Source: Parasponia andersonii (lineage: Eukaryota; Streptophyta; Magnoliopsida; Rosales; Cannabaceae). Taken from it: a DNA stretch of 64,000 bases. The position numbers and the translations under genes are program-made. The stretch spans positions 412,293 through 476,292 of the forward strand of contig JXTB01000321.1 of assembly GCA_002914805.1 (NCBI GenBank). Reading direction: 5' to 3'. Positions 25,518 to 35,298 of this stretch are shown one piece after another; positions within the stretch are counted from its first letter, which is position 1, and each line of letters begins with the position of its first letter. The notes beneath the pieces are model-generated. The model saw only the letters and a list, made by a program, of their open reading frames with translations, had not been told where the DNA came from and made no database searches.

Positions 25518-28500
25518 CGGAAAAGTCTAGAATAAGAGCCCTGTTTTTCACTCATGGGAAGAGAAAAAAGGAGGCACGCCATTGGTCAAAAATGAAATAC
25601 TGGCGGTCCACACACACTATCTTTTCTCTTCTTCTTCTTCTTCTACTTTGTGTATCTTGTTGCTGACTCATTAGCAAACACAATGGTGACAAACAGTACG
25701 TTTGGGAGTCTAAGGCTGATGGTGCATTTGCTATTTCTCAAGATATATGGAATGAGGCATTACCACATTTAGGAGTTGGATTTCTGGGGAAAGAAAATAA
25801 AAATTAAAATTGGCCCTATTTTCATTTTGCTTTCAGAACCAATTAAAATGAAAGCTTTTAATGGAATCATGCCACTATCCTTTTCCTCCTCCTCCTCCTC
25901 CTCCTCCTCCTCCTCGTCATAAAGGTCCTAAACCCAGATCCACCCAGATCCCGGAATGAAGCCATGAGGGGAAAAAAAAAAAAAAAAAAAAAAAATGTAG
26001 ATTGTGTTGTGAAGTACTGTAGCGTGGGGAGGATGATGATGAAAGAGGAGGAATATTCAAAAATATTCAACAATTTATCCAGTGTAATGCACTCTCTTTT
26101 CATTTGGGCCCATGGCTTGCATCTCGTCCGCAAATCTAAATCGTGTGGTCAGTATTTGTAACTCATGCCATGAAAACAAAAAAAAAAATCAAACCAAACA
26201 ATTTCAGGTGGGGAAGACGAGTCTTGCTAATCAGCACTTCATTTAAAAGTCTGCATCATCTCTTGGAAAAACTAGAAAAGAGGGAAAAAGAAGGGCCGGC
26301 CCAATACATTATCCCTTGCAATTCAATAGCACATTCTTTTTGCCACTCTCTCTTCTCTCCTCCCAATTAAAAAGTGAAACTATACCAAATAGATATTTAC
26401 GGCAAGTATCATGCTAAATTCACAAGAATACATACCAAATAGATATTTACAACTGTACGGTACATTGGGCAATTGCAGACAAACTGAACAATAAAGCTCT
26501 AGGAAATAAGATTCTGCAGTCGGTTCTCAGTTTGAAATATATCACATATGACATTCATGCATTTTTGTACATCAGCCGATCTGAGATTGAAATCAGATCA
26601 TTCTTTTCAATGCCTGATGCACTTCAAAGTCCAAGTCACATTTTCGCCCCTTTAAAATTTCATAATAAGGTTGACAGCCTAATCACCAGAAGTTCCAAAG
26701 ACCCTCGCTTGTAACATCACTGCTTAATTATAAAAAGGTTCGTCCACATATTCTTACTGTATCTATAGGATACAAATCAATATCAAAATTGCAAAATCCA
26801 CAAGTAACCAAATAATTTTAGTTAATTAGCCCGGTAGCCCCTGCAACCTTACCACTTTATTGCAGTATCAATGATATCCCCAGGACTTACTAATAATTTC
26901 ACTATTCAGATCAATCTAGCTACTTATGACAAGAACAGAGCAATAATGCTAAAACATTTTTACCCTTCTCCAATATTTTACTTATGCAGTCAAATAATAA
27001 ATCCATGAAAGTGTTCAAAAGCTAACCTTAACATTAGATTAACTGAAAAAAAACCTACAAATCCCCACTATTGAACACAAAAGCAGACAATAAGAAGATG
27101 CAGCGATACACAAAGAGCTATACAGCAATAATTTTGCACATAAAAAGCTAGTGTGTAATAGCCAATTGGGGCAAGCTTAATTGGTCTGGGACTTAGGGGT
27201 GTGTCCCAATTGGTCCGGAACTCAGGGGTGTGTGTGAGTGTAAGAGAGGGGTCATGGGATCAAGTCCAGGGATGATAAATCGGTGTATCTCATCAAAATA
27301 AAAAAGGTAGCGTGTAATAATCAGAGTTTCAAATCCAAAAATATGTAATACCTGTGGAAAGCCAATCCCATAAGTGATGCGAACTTCTGGTGATGGAAAT
27401 GCAGCGACAACAGAACCGTTCTTCAGAATATGCACTGGTTCGTTTACATGTGCTGCCATCCTTTCATAACTTTTACCACACTCATCTGTTGCCACTTTTA
27501 GGCCAACTTGTTCTATTGCCTTCACCCACTCACTTGCTGATCCATCAAAAATTGGAACCTGCATGAGTCAACTAGTAAAACATTAGTGGTCTTCCAACAC
27601 CCGCTTGAACATTATCGGTTCTTTTGAACTCACTCATTCTTTAAACAAATATACCTAAAGTAACGAAATCTATGAAGGCAACAAACTTCAACCTCCGCAA
27701 AAGAAAAAGGTGCAAAAAAACAAAAGAAACAAACCACGATTACACCAATCTCTTGCCTTAGTTTGATTGAAAAATTTTTGCTTCCCGACTTCAAGTAGCA
27801 TTTTTTTCTCTGGGTATCACAGAAACCTTCTAACTGCTAAGCTCAAGTTCGAAATGGTTTCGATTTAAAAAATGCTAGAGGATGGCCATAATCTTGGAAA
27901 GCAGTTCTTCTGGCTTTACTTTTTTTCTATTTGTATTATTGCATCACTGACCCATTAACTTGTACTAGCTACAGATTTACAAACGACTTAGCTTCTCAAA
28001 TTTATGTAGATAGATACGTACAGATACCTCTTTATTCAAAAATCGCTTGCTCATGATACACGACATGAACTCTACATTTTTCTCTGGTTCCTATACTGAA
28101 AAAGAGAATACATTTAGCATGTAAAACACTAAAAAGGCAAGGCAGAACTTTGTTCTCAGATCTTTGTTCTTATCTAAGGAATGTCTGTGAGACTCGAGTA
28201 CTTGAGCCCATGTGTAAAGCTTTTCGACACCACAATGGCCCAAACAATTCAAATTTTTTAAAGAAAAAAAAATAATTATAATAATTTTCTTTCAGAAGCC
28301 AAAATTTTGGAAGAAGGTACGAACCTCAACGTGATCATCATCTTCAGGGTCCGAATTCTCCATCTCAATCCGGCAATTATCGACTCCCATGGCTTCCAAA
28401 GCCGAGAGCAGGTGCTCAACCGTTGAAATCCTATACCCGTCTTTACGGAGCGTGGTGCAGTTGGGCGATTCCGTGGCATAATCGATCGAAGCGGGAATCA

Positions 28501-28795
28501 CATTCGATCGGAAATCGAAGTACCTCCCTTCTCCGGCGAACCCCGGCCACAATTTCACGGTCGAAACCTTCCCGGAGTGTAGACTCTTCCCTGTCCGCTC
28601 TATACACCCCGCCAGAGTCTGCTGAACCCTACCAGTCTGCATTCAAATAAAACGCATAACTTTCCGATTGGCTCCCGAGAAAATCAACCCGACAATAAAA
28701 CAAGTTTCCTATAGATATAGAAAGAGAGAGATTACAGGTTTCCAGGAGATGAATTTGGAGGACTTGAAAGCGTTGAAGGTACTGGAAAGACTCAT
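22370..28795 (-). CDS. LPXC: UDP-3-O-acyl-N-acetylglucosamine deacetylase, mitochondrial
   Basis: Zinc enzyme removing acetate from UDP-3-O-acyl-GlcNAc, the committed step of lipid A-type synthesis; in Arabidopsis the pathway is mitochondrial. Exons in coding order: 28736-28795, 28325-28636, 27352-27558, 25250-25351, 24216-24280, 23313-23457, 22370-22423; total 314 aa. Exon 1 encodes only a 20-residue Ser/Lys-rich leader, fitting a mitochondrial presequence. The LpxC body begins [10 protein letters not shown]. Zinc and catalytic residues are present: the VEHLLSAL histidine, RHKVLD (His and Asp ligands) and GGHALH (catalytic His). Length matches plant and bacterial LpxC (about 305-326 aa). Intron 6 needs a GC donor (AAG|GCACGT) to stay in frame; the nearby GT would truncate the enzyme. 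The start lies head-to-head with the PPR gene. Introns hold a SINE and simple repeats. Confidence 0.9.
25478..25515. repeat. TA microsatellite in LPXC intron 3
   Basis: About 17-18 TA units in the large LPXC intron (25352-27351). Unlike the other TA runs in this window, no MITE end adjoins it. Confidence 0.8.
25878..25914. repeat. trinucleotide repeat (TCC)n and adjacent poly-A in LPXC intron 3
   Basis: About twelve CCT/TCC units in a row, followed 60 bp later by a run of about 25 A (25971-25995). It is intronic on the LPXC strand and so not translated. Confidence 0.8.
27161..27300 (+). mobile_element. SINE with 19-bp target duplication in LPXC intron 3
   Basis: The unit starts GCCAATTGGGGCAAGC, carries a tRNA-like B box (ATGGGATCAAGTCC, near 27255) and ends in CATCAAAATAA. 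Imperfect direct repeats flank it: AAAAAGCTAGTGTGTAATA (27142-27160) and AAAAAGGTAGCGTGTAATA (27301-27319), alike at 17 of 19 bases. The head has an internal duplication of about 33 bp (AATTGGTCTGGGACT and AATTGGTCCGGAACT). A related copy lies at 31754-31883. It stops about 32 bp before the donor of LPXC exon 3 and opposite to the gene's direction. Confidence 0.7.
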
Positions 28796-29102
28796 CAATC
28801 GGAGATGGCAGCGAATCAATCAAATCTTCAGTGTTTTCTTACGGAGTGAGGGGTTCGGCCCAAAACGACACGTCGTTTTAAACTGCTTAGCCAATCAATC
28901 GATAAAGCTGACGAACATTTCGGCAGAGACTGAAACTTCTCAGCTTTGTACAGTTTCTCCAACCGTACGGGGCTGGAGGAAGACGAAGAAGGAGCCTCGA
29001 ATCTTCTTCGTTTGGAACCCAGAAATTAAATAAATAAATAAAAATAAACCCATTAAAGAAAAACGAAAACAGAAAGAATATAGTAAGAGAAATATATTTT
29101 TT
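28796..29102. promoter_or_regulatory. shared divergent promoter of LPXC and the PPR gene
   Basis: Only about 307 bp separate the two start codons, which point away from each other. In it lies a perfect palindrome, AAAACGAC-AC-GTCGTTTT (28862-28879), whose centre contains an ACGT core of the kind bound by bZIP proteins. AACGACGTCGTT-like motifs are known from many plant promoters. No clear TATA box is seen for LPXC. Shared regulation is inference from spacing. Confidence 0.55.
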
Positions 29103-31259
29103 ATGGTATGGTATGGTATGCCTACGTTACCAGCTCAGTCTCGGCCGTTTTTGTCCCAACTCGCTGAGTTGACCCAGAAGAAGAACTCGGCTAAAGGGAG
29201 GGCGTTGCACGCTCGGATCATCAGGAACGGCCGAGCTTCGTGCTTGTATATATCAAATGGTCTCGTCAACCTCTATGCCAAGTGCGGGGACTTGCTTAGA
29301 GCTAGACTCGTCTTCGAGAACATTGGAAAGAGAGACGTCGTTTCATGGAATTGCCTCATCAATGGCTGCTCTCAAGTGGGTCCTTCGTCGCCGGAAAGCT
29401 CCTCGGCGGTGATGGAGCTTTTGAGGTGGATGATGGTGGAGAGTATCTTACCCAATGCACACACTTTCGCCGGAGTTTTCGCCGCTGCTTCGGGCGTTTT
29501 GGATGTCTCAGGTGGCCGGCAAGCTCAGGCGGTGGCGGTCAAGACGGGGTGCTTTGGGGATGTGTTTGTCGGGAGTTCGCTTTTGAATTTGTACTGTAAA
29601 GCGAGGCTGGTTTTTGATGCTCGTAAGGTGTTTGATGGAATGCTCGAGAGAAATTTGGTTTCTTCGGCTACTATGATTTCCGGGTATGCGACGCAAAGGA
29701 TGGCTAAAGAGGCTTTGGAGCTTTTTGGGTTGGTACGGGTGGAGGAAGACGAGGGCGGGAATGAATTTATTTTCACCAGTGTTCTTAGCGCCTTGACATT
29801 TTCCGAGCTGTTGGACACTGGTAAGCAAATTCATGGTCTTGCTCTGAAATATGGGTTGTTGTGTTTTGTTGCTGTGGGAAATGCTCTTGTTACCATGTAC
29901 TCAAAATGTGGGAACTTAGATGACGCACTCCAAATGTTTAAACTGTATGATGGTAAGAACTCCATTACATGGTCCGCAATGGTCACTGGTTTTGCACAAA
30001 GTGGGGACTTTCAAAAGGCTTTGAAACTCTTTTCTAGCATGCATTTTTCTGGGATTAGTCCTAGTGAGTTTACCTTTGTTGGTGTGATTAATGCTTGTAG
30101 TGATCTTGGTGCACTTGAAGAAGGGAAACAAATCCATGGCTATTCACTTAAGTCGGGGTTTGAGTCCCAAATGTACGTGATGACAGCTTTGGTTGACATG
30201 TATGCCAAATGTGGGAGTACCAGTGATGCTCGAAAGGGATTTGATTATTTACGAGAACCTGATATTGTTCTATGGACTTCTATGATTGGAGGGTATGTAA
30301 CAAGTCGAGAGAATGAAGCTGCTTTGAGTTTGTATTGTACAATGCAGATGGAGGGCATTATGCCCAATGAACTAACTATGGCGAGTGTTTTAAAGGCATG
30401 CTCAAGCTTAGCTGCTTTGGAACAAGGAAAGCAAATACATGGTAGGACCATTAAGTATGGATTCGGTCTTGAAATCCCAATAGGAAGTGCTCTTTCTACC
30501 ATGTATGCAAAGTGTGGGAGTTTGGAAGATGGGAACAAGGTCTTTACGAGGATGCCTACAAGGGATGTTATATCTTGGAACGCAATGATATCTGGGCTGT
30601 CTCACAATGGCCATGGTAATGAGGCTCTTCAACTCTTTGACGAAATGCTATTGGAAGGCACAAAACCAGACGCTGTCACGTTTGTGAATGTGCTCTCTGC
30701 TTGCAGCCACATGGGATTGGTGGATAGAGGTTGGTCTTACTTCAATATGATGTTTGATGATTTTGGCATAGCTCCAAAGGTAGAGCACTATGCTTGCATG
30801 GTCGATGTCCTAAGCCGTGCCGGGAAATTGAACGAAGCTAAAGAGTTTATAGAATCGGCCACAATTGATCATGGTATGTGTTTATGGAGGATTTTACTCG
30901 GTGCTTGTCGAAACTATCGAGATTTTGATCTGGGGGCCTATGCTGGAGAGAAACTAATGGAATTAGGATCACAAGAATCATCAGCTTATGTTCTGTTGTC
31001 GAGCATCTACACTTCTCTGGGTAGGAAAGAAGATGTCGAACGGGTTAGGAGGATGATGAAAATCCGAGGGGTGTGTAAGGAGCCTGGTTGCAGCTGGATT
31101 GAGTTGAAGAGTCGAGTTCATGTGTTTGTTGTTGGTGATGAGTTGCATCCACATATTGGAGATATACGTAATGAGATACGCAGGCTGTGGAAGCACATGA
31201 AGGATGAAGGTTATCTGCCTCTTTCTGAACTAACTTCTGCATATTCTTTTACAGTATAA
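29103..31259 (+). CDS. E-class pentatricopeptide repeat protein (At2g33680-like)
   Basis: Intronless gene of 718 codons, closely similar in residue pattern to Arabidopsis At2g33680. PPR proteins bind single-stranded RNA in plastids or mitochondria; PLS-class members usually serve RNA editing or processing. P, L and S motifs run through about residues 40-590, with GKQIHG recurring roughly every 100 residues (about 240, 340 and 440) and YAKCG/YSKCG helices between. E and E+ motifs follow (about 590-695; CLWRILLGAC, GCSWIELKSRVHVFVVGD). There is no DYW deaminase domain, so editing would need a partner protein. Four ATGGT units at the start give two in-frame ATGs, at 29103 and 29118; the second matches the Arabidopsis N-terminus better. 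The target RNA is unknown. It is divergent from LPXC. Confidence 0.92.
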   Translation: MVWYGMPTLPAQSRPFLSQLAELTQKKNSAKGRALHARIIRNGRASCLYISNGLVNLYAKCGDLLRARLVFENIGKRDVVSWNCLINGCSQVGPSSPESSSAVMELLRWMMVESILPNAHTFAGVFAAASGVLDVSGGRQAQAVAVKTGCFGDVFVGSSLLNLYCKARLVFDARKVFDGMLERNLVSSATMISGYATQRMAKEALELFGLVRVEEDEGGNEFIFTSVLSALTFSELLDTGKQIHGLALKYGLLCFVAVGNALVTMYSKCGNLDDALQMFKLYDGKNSITWSAMVTGFAQSGDFQKALKLFSSMHFSGISPSEFTFVGVINACSDLGALEEGKQIHGYSLKSGFESQMYVMTALVDMYAKCGSTSDARKGFDYLREPDIVLWTSMIGGYVTSRENEAALSLYCTMQMEGIMPNELTMASVLKACSSLAALEQGKQIHGRTIKYGFGLEIPIGSALSTMYAKCGSLEDGNKVFTRMPTRDVISWNAMISGLSHNGHGNEALQLFDEMLLEGTKPDAVTFVNVLSACSHMGLVDRGWSYFNMMFDDFGIAPKVEHYACMVDVLSRAGKLNEAKEFIESATIDHGMCLWRILLGACRNYRDFDLGAYAGEKLMELGSQESSAYVLLSSIYTSLGRKEDVERVRRMMKIRGVCKEPGCSWIELKSRVHVFVVGDELHPHIGDIRNEIRRLWKHMKDEGYLPLSELTSAYSFTV

Positions 31260-31753
31260 CTGATAAGTTCATTAGTGGGAGTATGAATTAATTTATTCCA
31301 TTATTTGGCTAAAAATTTTGTTTTGCCTTTTCTGATTGAAATGTCATAAAAGCAAATGTATTTGGGGAGGAAACAATTGAGTCGTCCATTTCTAATTTAG
31401 CTATGTCAAGGATTTTTCAAAATTTCTATTCCAAATTAGTAAGTAAACACATAAATTGACATGGAAAACGAAACACTTCCTTGCTTTCTATTCCGTGTAG
31501 AGTCCAACGTGGCTTTTATTATCTTATTTGACCTAAATTACATGAATAAGCTCTCAATTGGCTCGTTATTATGTTAAAAAATGTACACTGACATCATTGT
31601 AAAATTATAAGGAAAAGTAGAAATTACATTAGTTCTTTCTATGTATTGATTATGCCATTGGCCAAGCTAGTAATCGAATCACTAATAGCAAAACGACTGC
31701 TGATGAATCTTGTATGTCTTCTAATGATTATAATATTCTTAGCCACATTGATA
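31260..31753. other. 3' flank of the PPR gene
   Basis: AT-rich sequence without exon-like frames; it probably starts with the PPR 3' UTR. No confident polyadenylation signal was assigned. Confidence 0.3.
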
Positions 31754-31883
31754 GCCTTTTTTTTTAATTATTATTATTATTATGAAATTTATACATCAAT
31801 TGGCTGAATTGGGATCTGAAATCCCTGTCTCCCGCACATTCACACACCATAGATCAACTGACCTGGTCTTAATTGATAAGCTG
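31754..31883 (-). mobile_element. SINE, second copy
   Basis: Read on the minus strand it runs from GCAGCTTATCAATTAAGACC, through a B-box-like GGGATTTCAGATCCC, to TGATGTATAAATTTCATAA and an A-rich tail (T-tract at 31756-31766 on the plus strand). The eight bases CATTGATA flank it on both sides (31746-31753 and 31884-31891). Head and tail resemble the copy at 27161-27300. Confidence 0.6.
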
Positions 31884-32085
31884 CATTGATACTTGATAGT
31901 TTGATTGCATTGGATAGACATGTATTGTAAGCAAATGATGTAAAACATAAGATCCTGACGATGTTTAATAATAATAATAATAATAAAATGTAAGACGTAA
32001 GATCAAAATGTTGTCGAGAGTAGTTTCATATATAATTAATTTTTTTGCTATGGACATGTTCATATATCATTGCTTGATGACTAGA

Positions 32086-32089
<4 letters not shown>

Positions 32090-32134
<45 letters not shown>

Positions 32135-32334
32135 GGGCATCAATTCAGTAGGTATTTTTTTTTTATCTATGTATAGGTATCAATTTGACTAATGAAAATT
32201 TAGTATGCATATTTTTTTATTGTGAAAAGTAAGAGAGAGAAAGAGCATTAATGATGCACGTCTTTTTGTGATCCAACGGCTAAAAAAAAATATCTACCCA
32301 TAAGTTAAAAAAAAAAAACTTATTGGATGAGCGA

Positions 32335-32368
<34 letters not shown>
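32090..32368. mobile_element. TA-microsatellite-nested MITE, copy C
   Basis: TA runs bound it at 32090-32126 and 32337-32368. Its left end (GGGCATCAATTCAGTAGGTA) is the reverse complement of the right end of copy B, and its right end (ACTTATTGGATGAGCGACC) matches the left end of copy B. Interior blocks such as TGATCCAACGGCTAA are shared. It is inverted relative to copy B and non-coding. Confidence 0.75.
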
Positions 32369-32371
<3 letters not shown>

Positions 32372-32759
32372 AGAAACAATAACTTGTCCAAATTGGAGTA
32401 AAAGCTAGGGTGCAAAATATGGAAGATCTAATTCACAAGTATGGATATCGATACATGTGCATATTAGATTGGATCAAATTTTTGAAAATATTGAATTAGA
32501 TTAGATTTCTAAAATTTGCATTTCTACGTATTGAATATAATTTTCACATTAAAAGTAACTGAACCAATCAAATTCATACTTAAAATATATAATATATAAC
32601 TAATATATTTTTTTTAATAAAATTTTCTATTCTTATAATTTAAAGTGTAAAATTTTATTATACAACTTACCACATATGATTAATACTTATTAAATCACAA
32701 AGATCCAAATTTGTGTTAAAAATAAAGTGAAAATTAGGTTTTGTACGACATTTTAAAAA

Positions 32760-33085
32760 AGTAGATAGAAATATTCGATGAGTTCAGTTTTTTCTAGATA
32801 AGCTATATATTTTTCTAAAAATACAATTTTTTTAAAATTTTTTAGAAAAAAGTCATTTTTTTAAAATAATAACTAATAATCGATAACCAACTTTCAAGTA
32901 CTAATAACTAATAACCAACTATATTTATAACTAGTATATAACTAGAAACTGATAACTGGTAATCGGTAACTAGTTTTCAGACACTAATAATTAGTAACTA
33001 TTTTAAAATGATATTTTGCTAAATATTTTTTTAAAGTGATATGTTTTTATTAAAAATGGTACGAGAATTGGAAAAAGAAAAAATT
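32760..33085 (-). repeat. dispersed repeat with ACTAGTTA core, copy 2
   Basis: This is an inverted counterpart of 9985-10508. It has an outer block GAGTTCAGTTTTTTCTAG, AT-rich arms with AGAAAAA/TTTTTCT motifs, a core of AACTAATAACCAACT and AACTAGTTTTCAGACACTA units, and GAATTGGAAAAAGAAAAAA at the other end. It lacks the Mutator-type MITE seen in copy 1. Confidence 0.5.
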
Positions 33086-33218
33086 AACCTATTGTATTTT
33101 TTTGATTTTATTTTGTTTTTGTAGATAGAAGTGTTAAAAACCTAAAAATAAATAATGCATAATAAAAAACAAACATAAAAGCCCAATTATAAAGGTTTAT
33201 TTATGAAGCCTAAGTAGG

Positions 33219-33753
33219 GCCGATAATTTTTTATACGACGCGACGATATAATTCGAAAAAAGACACGAAATAAATAGGTTTAAGTAACTTATTTAATTTT
33301 TATATCAATTTCGGGTTGACTCATGTAACACGAATAATAAAAGAGCTGGTTTCAAGTCAACCCGCTTAACTCGAAAATGACCCATATAACACATTTAATT
33401 AAATGTGTCATTTTTTTGTTGCGACATAGCTCAAAATCTAACACATTTATTAATATTTTAATATTTAAATACGATTTTGATTGATTATAAACAAATTTAG
33501 ATGCGTTTAGCTGAATTAATTAGTACATAATCATGTTAAATTTGAGTAATCGTGATAAACAAGTTATGATACATGACACATTTATTAAATATGTTATACG
33601 TATTGTGTCGTATTATACATATATTAATTGTGTTGTGTTCGAGTTTAAATTTTTAACATATTTATTAATTATGTGATATTTAGGTTAAATTATTATTATG
33701 TCATGTCGTAGCCGTGTCAATTCAAATATGAAATAACAATGTGAATTGTCAGC
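33219..33753. mobile_element. non-autonomous DNA element with GACACGA-type ends
   Basis: The left end GCCGATAATTTTTTATACGA and the reverse complement of the right end GCTGACAATTCACATTGTTA form imperfect inverted repeats. Internal sequence has the TCGGGTTGACTCATGTAACACG and ACCCGCTTAACTCGAAAATG blocks common in short plant DNA elements. It is about 535 bp and non-coding. The superfamily is not certain. Confidence 0.45.
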
Positions 33754-33964
33754 TATGGGCTTAAGTAACTGATCAAAAATAATTGATCCAATTTATACCG
33801 CAAATTGGATTTAGATTAGATTGTTTAAAAGATTTTATATGGATTAGATTAAATGTGAATTCTAAAATGTTCACTTAATACGAATTAGATGTAATATGTT
33901 AAAAAGGTGCTGATTGGATGAATACCCTTGGGCGCAACAAAGTGTCTATTTATAAGAATGCCAA

Positions 33965-34264
33965 GAAATTGTAAGGTTGAATTTTTGGAGGAAAAGAAAA
34001 AGAAATTCTAAAAGATTCTATTTTTTATTGTTTGAATTCAAAAGAAAAAAATAATAATTTTTTTTAAAGAAAAATCAAGTGTTAGATTTGATGTCACTTA
34101 TTAGTATATTGAATTTTGACATATTTATTATAAAAGAGAAAAGCTTCAAAATAGAGCTCTATAAAATTTTAAGAAAATATTTTTCTCTTCCTATTTCATT
34201 GACATTTTTTTTTTTTTCACTCTTTTTCCCCCCTCCAAAAATCTTGGTTCCAAGCAGAGCCTAA
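33965..34264 (-). mobile_element. MITE of the GGCTCTGTTTGGAAC family, copy 1
   Basis: Read on the minus strand it starts AGGCTCTGCTTGGAACCAAG and continues through ATTTTTGGAGGGG to a block AAAAGATTCTATTTTTTATTG near its far end. Order and sequence match the copy in SRP68 intron 10 (41194-41484). It is non-coding, with hAT- or PIF-like ends; no clear target duplication was seen. Confidence 0.6.
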
Positions 34265-35298
34265 AAAAACTTGAACTCTATGAATTTCTTGATTTTTTTT
34301 CATCCTCTAAATATCATCAAATTTCAATGTCACTAAAAGTTGGAGGAGCTCAATATTATATGTAATATAAAAGAAGCTATTCTTTTGACGGTATGAAAGT
34401 AGTAGCAGATGAACTATTATTATGCATGAGACATATTAATTTATTCCTGAACTCCTTCTTCAACCAAATGTATAGTCGATCATTTGTGATAGCAAAGAAA
34501 TGTTTTATCAATGTTATCATCTTTTGTAAAGGTTCTATAACCTGCCACTTGACTGGTTTATACCGTCAAGTTTCTCAGTCTCTTGATTTATTAGTTGCTT
34601 CATTTCAATATTCCATTGTATTGACTTGTCCAAAGCTACAGCTATTAAATTCATTTCCGTATATACGCCAACTTAGTAGTCATATTTTATCAATTTCCCT
34701 TTGTTTTCTTATACTTTAAATTTCTTTTGAATGTTGAACGAGCTTCAATAGTAGAAGATTGGATCTATAAATGAGTGTACGAGGATGACGATTATGGACT
34801 CATTGGAAAACCATTAATCGATTTTGGAATTTACGTTTTCTTTTTATTTTTTCACTCTTTTCTCGTTTGATATGTATCGCAGCCAAATGCAACCACCCAT
34901 CAAAACCAGAAAACGACAGTGCGTATTGTAATTTTCCCTCGATGCCCCCCCGCGACAAAAATAAACGACAATCTTTCTCCTCTGGGCTGTTTGTTTGGAT
35001 GACAAGTTCAGATTGTCATCGAGGGAACTCTCAAAGCTCTGCTCCGGACATCCGAAAGTCTCATCATAAATAGCCATCATCACCACCGANNNNCTCTAGT
35101 AAGTATAATTCTTTCCACATTACTCTTTCTGTTTGGTTCCCGAGAAACTCTTCAATCTTGTTGCGCCTCTTACTTTCTCGCTCACACCAGCCAACCATGC
35201 AAGAAATTTTCGTTCTTCTTGGATTAGTTTCGTGATTCCCCTACCTAAGCTTTTTTTTTTTTTTTTTTTTGCAATTATTTGGAATCTCAAGGCTCCGA
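34265..35298. other. upstream region of SRP68, with a 4-base assembly gap
   Basis: No gene is seen. Four undetermined bases (N) lie at 35090-35093. A TATA-like CATAAATAG lies near 35065 and a T-tract at 35251-35270, so the SRP68 promoter and leader probably lie in the last few hundred bases. Two small frames (34393-34719 and 34867-35073) show no protein-like features. Confidence 0.35.

Noticed and set aside
27175-27270. A tRNA gene suggested by A- and B-box-like motifs
   Set aside because: No cloverleaf could be drawn, and the flanking 19-bp duplication and A-rich end identify a SINE.
34393-34719. 108-codon open frame upstream of SRP68
   Set aside because: Composition looks like chance translation of AT-rich DNA; no domain, no leader and no neighbouring exons.
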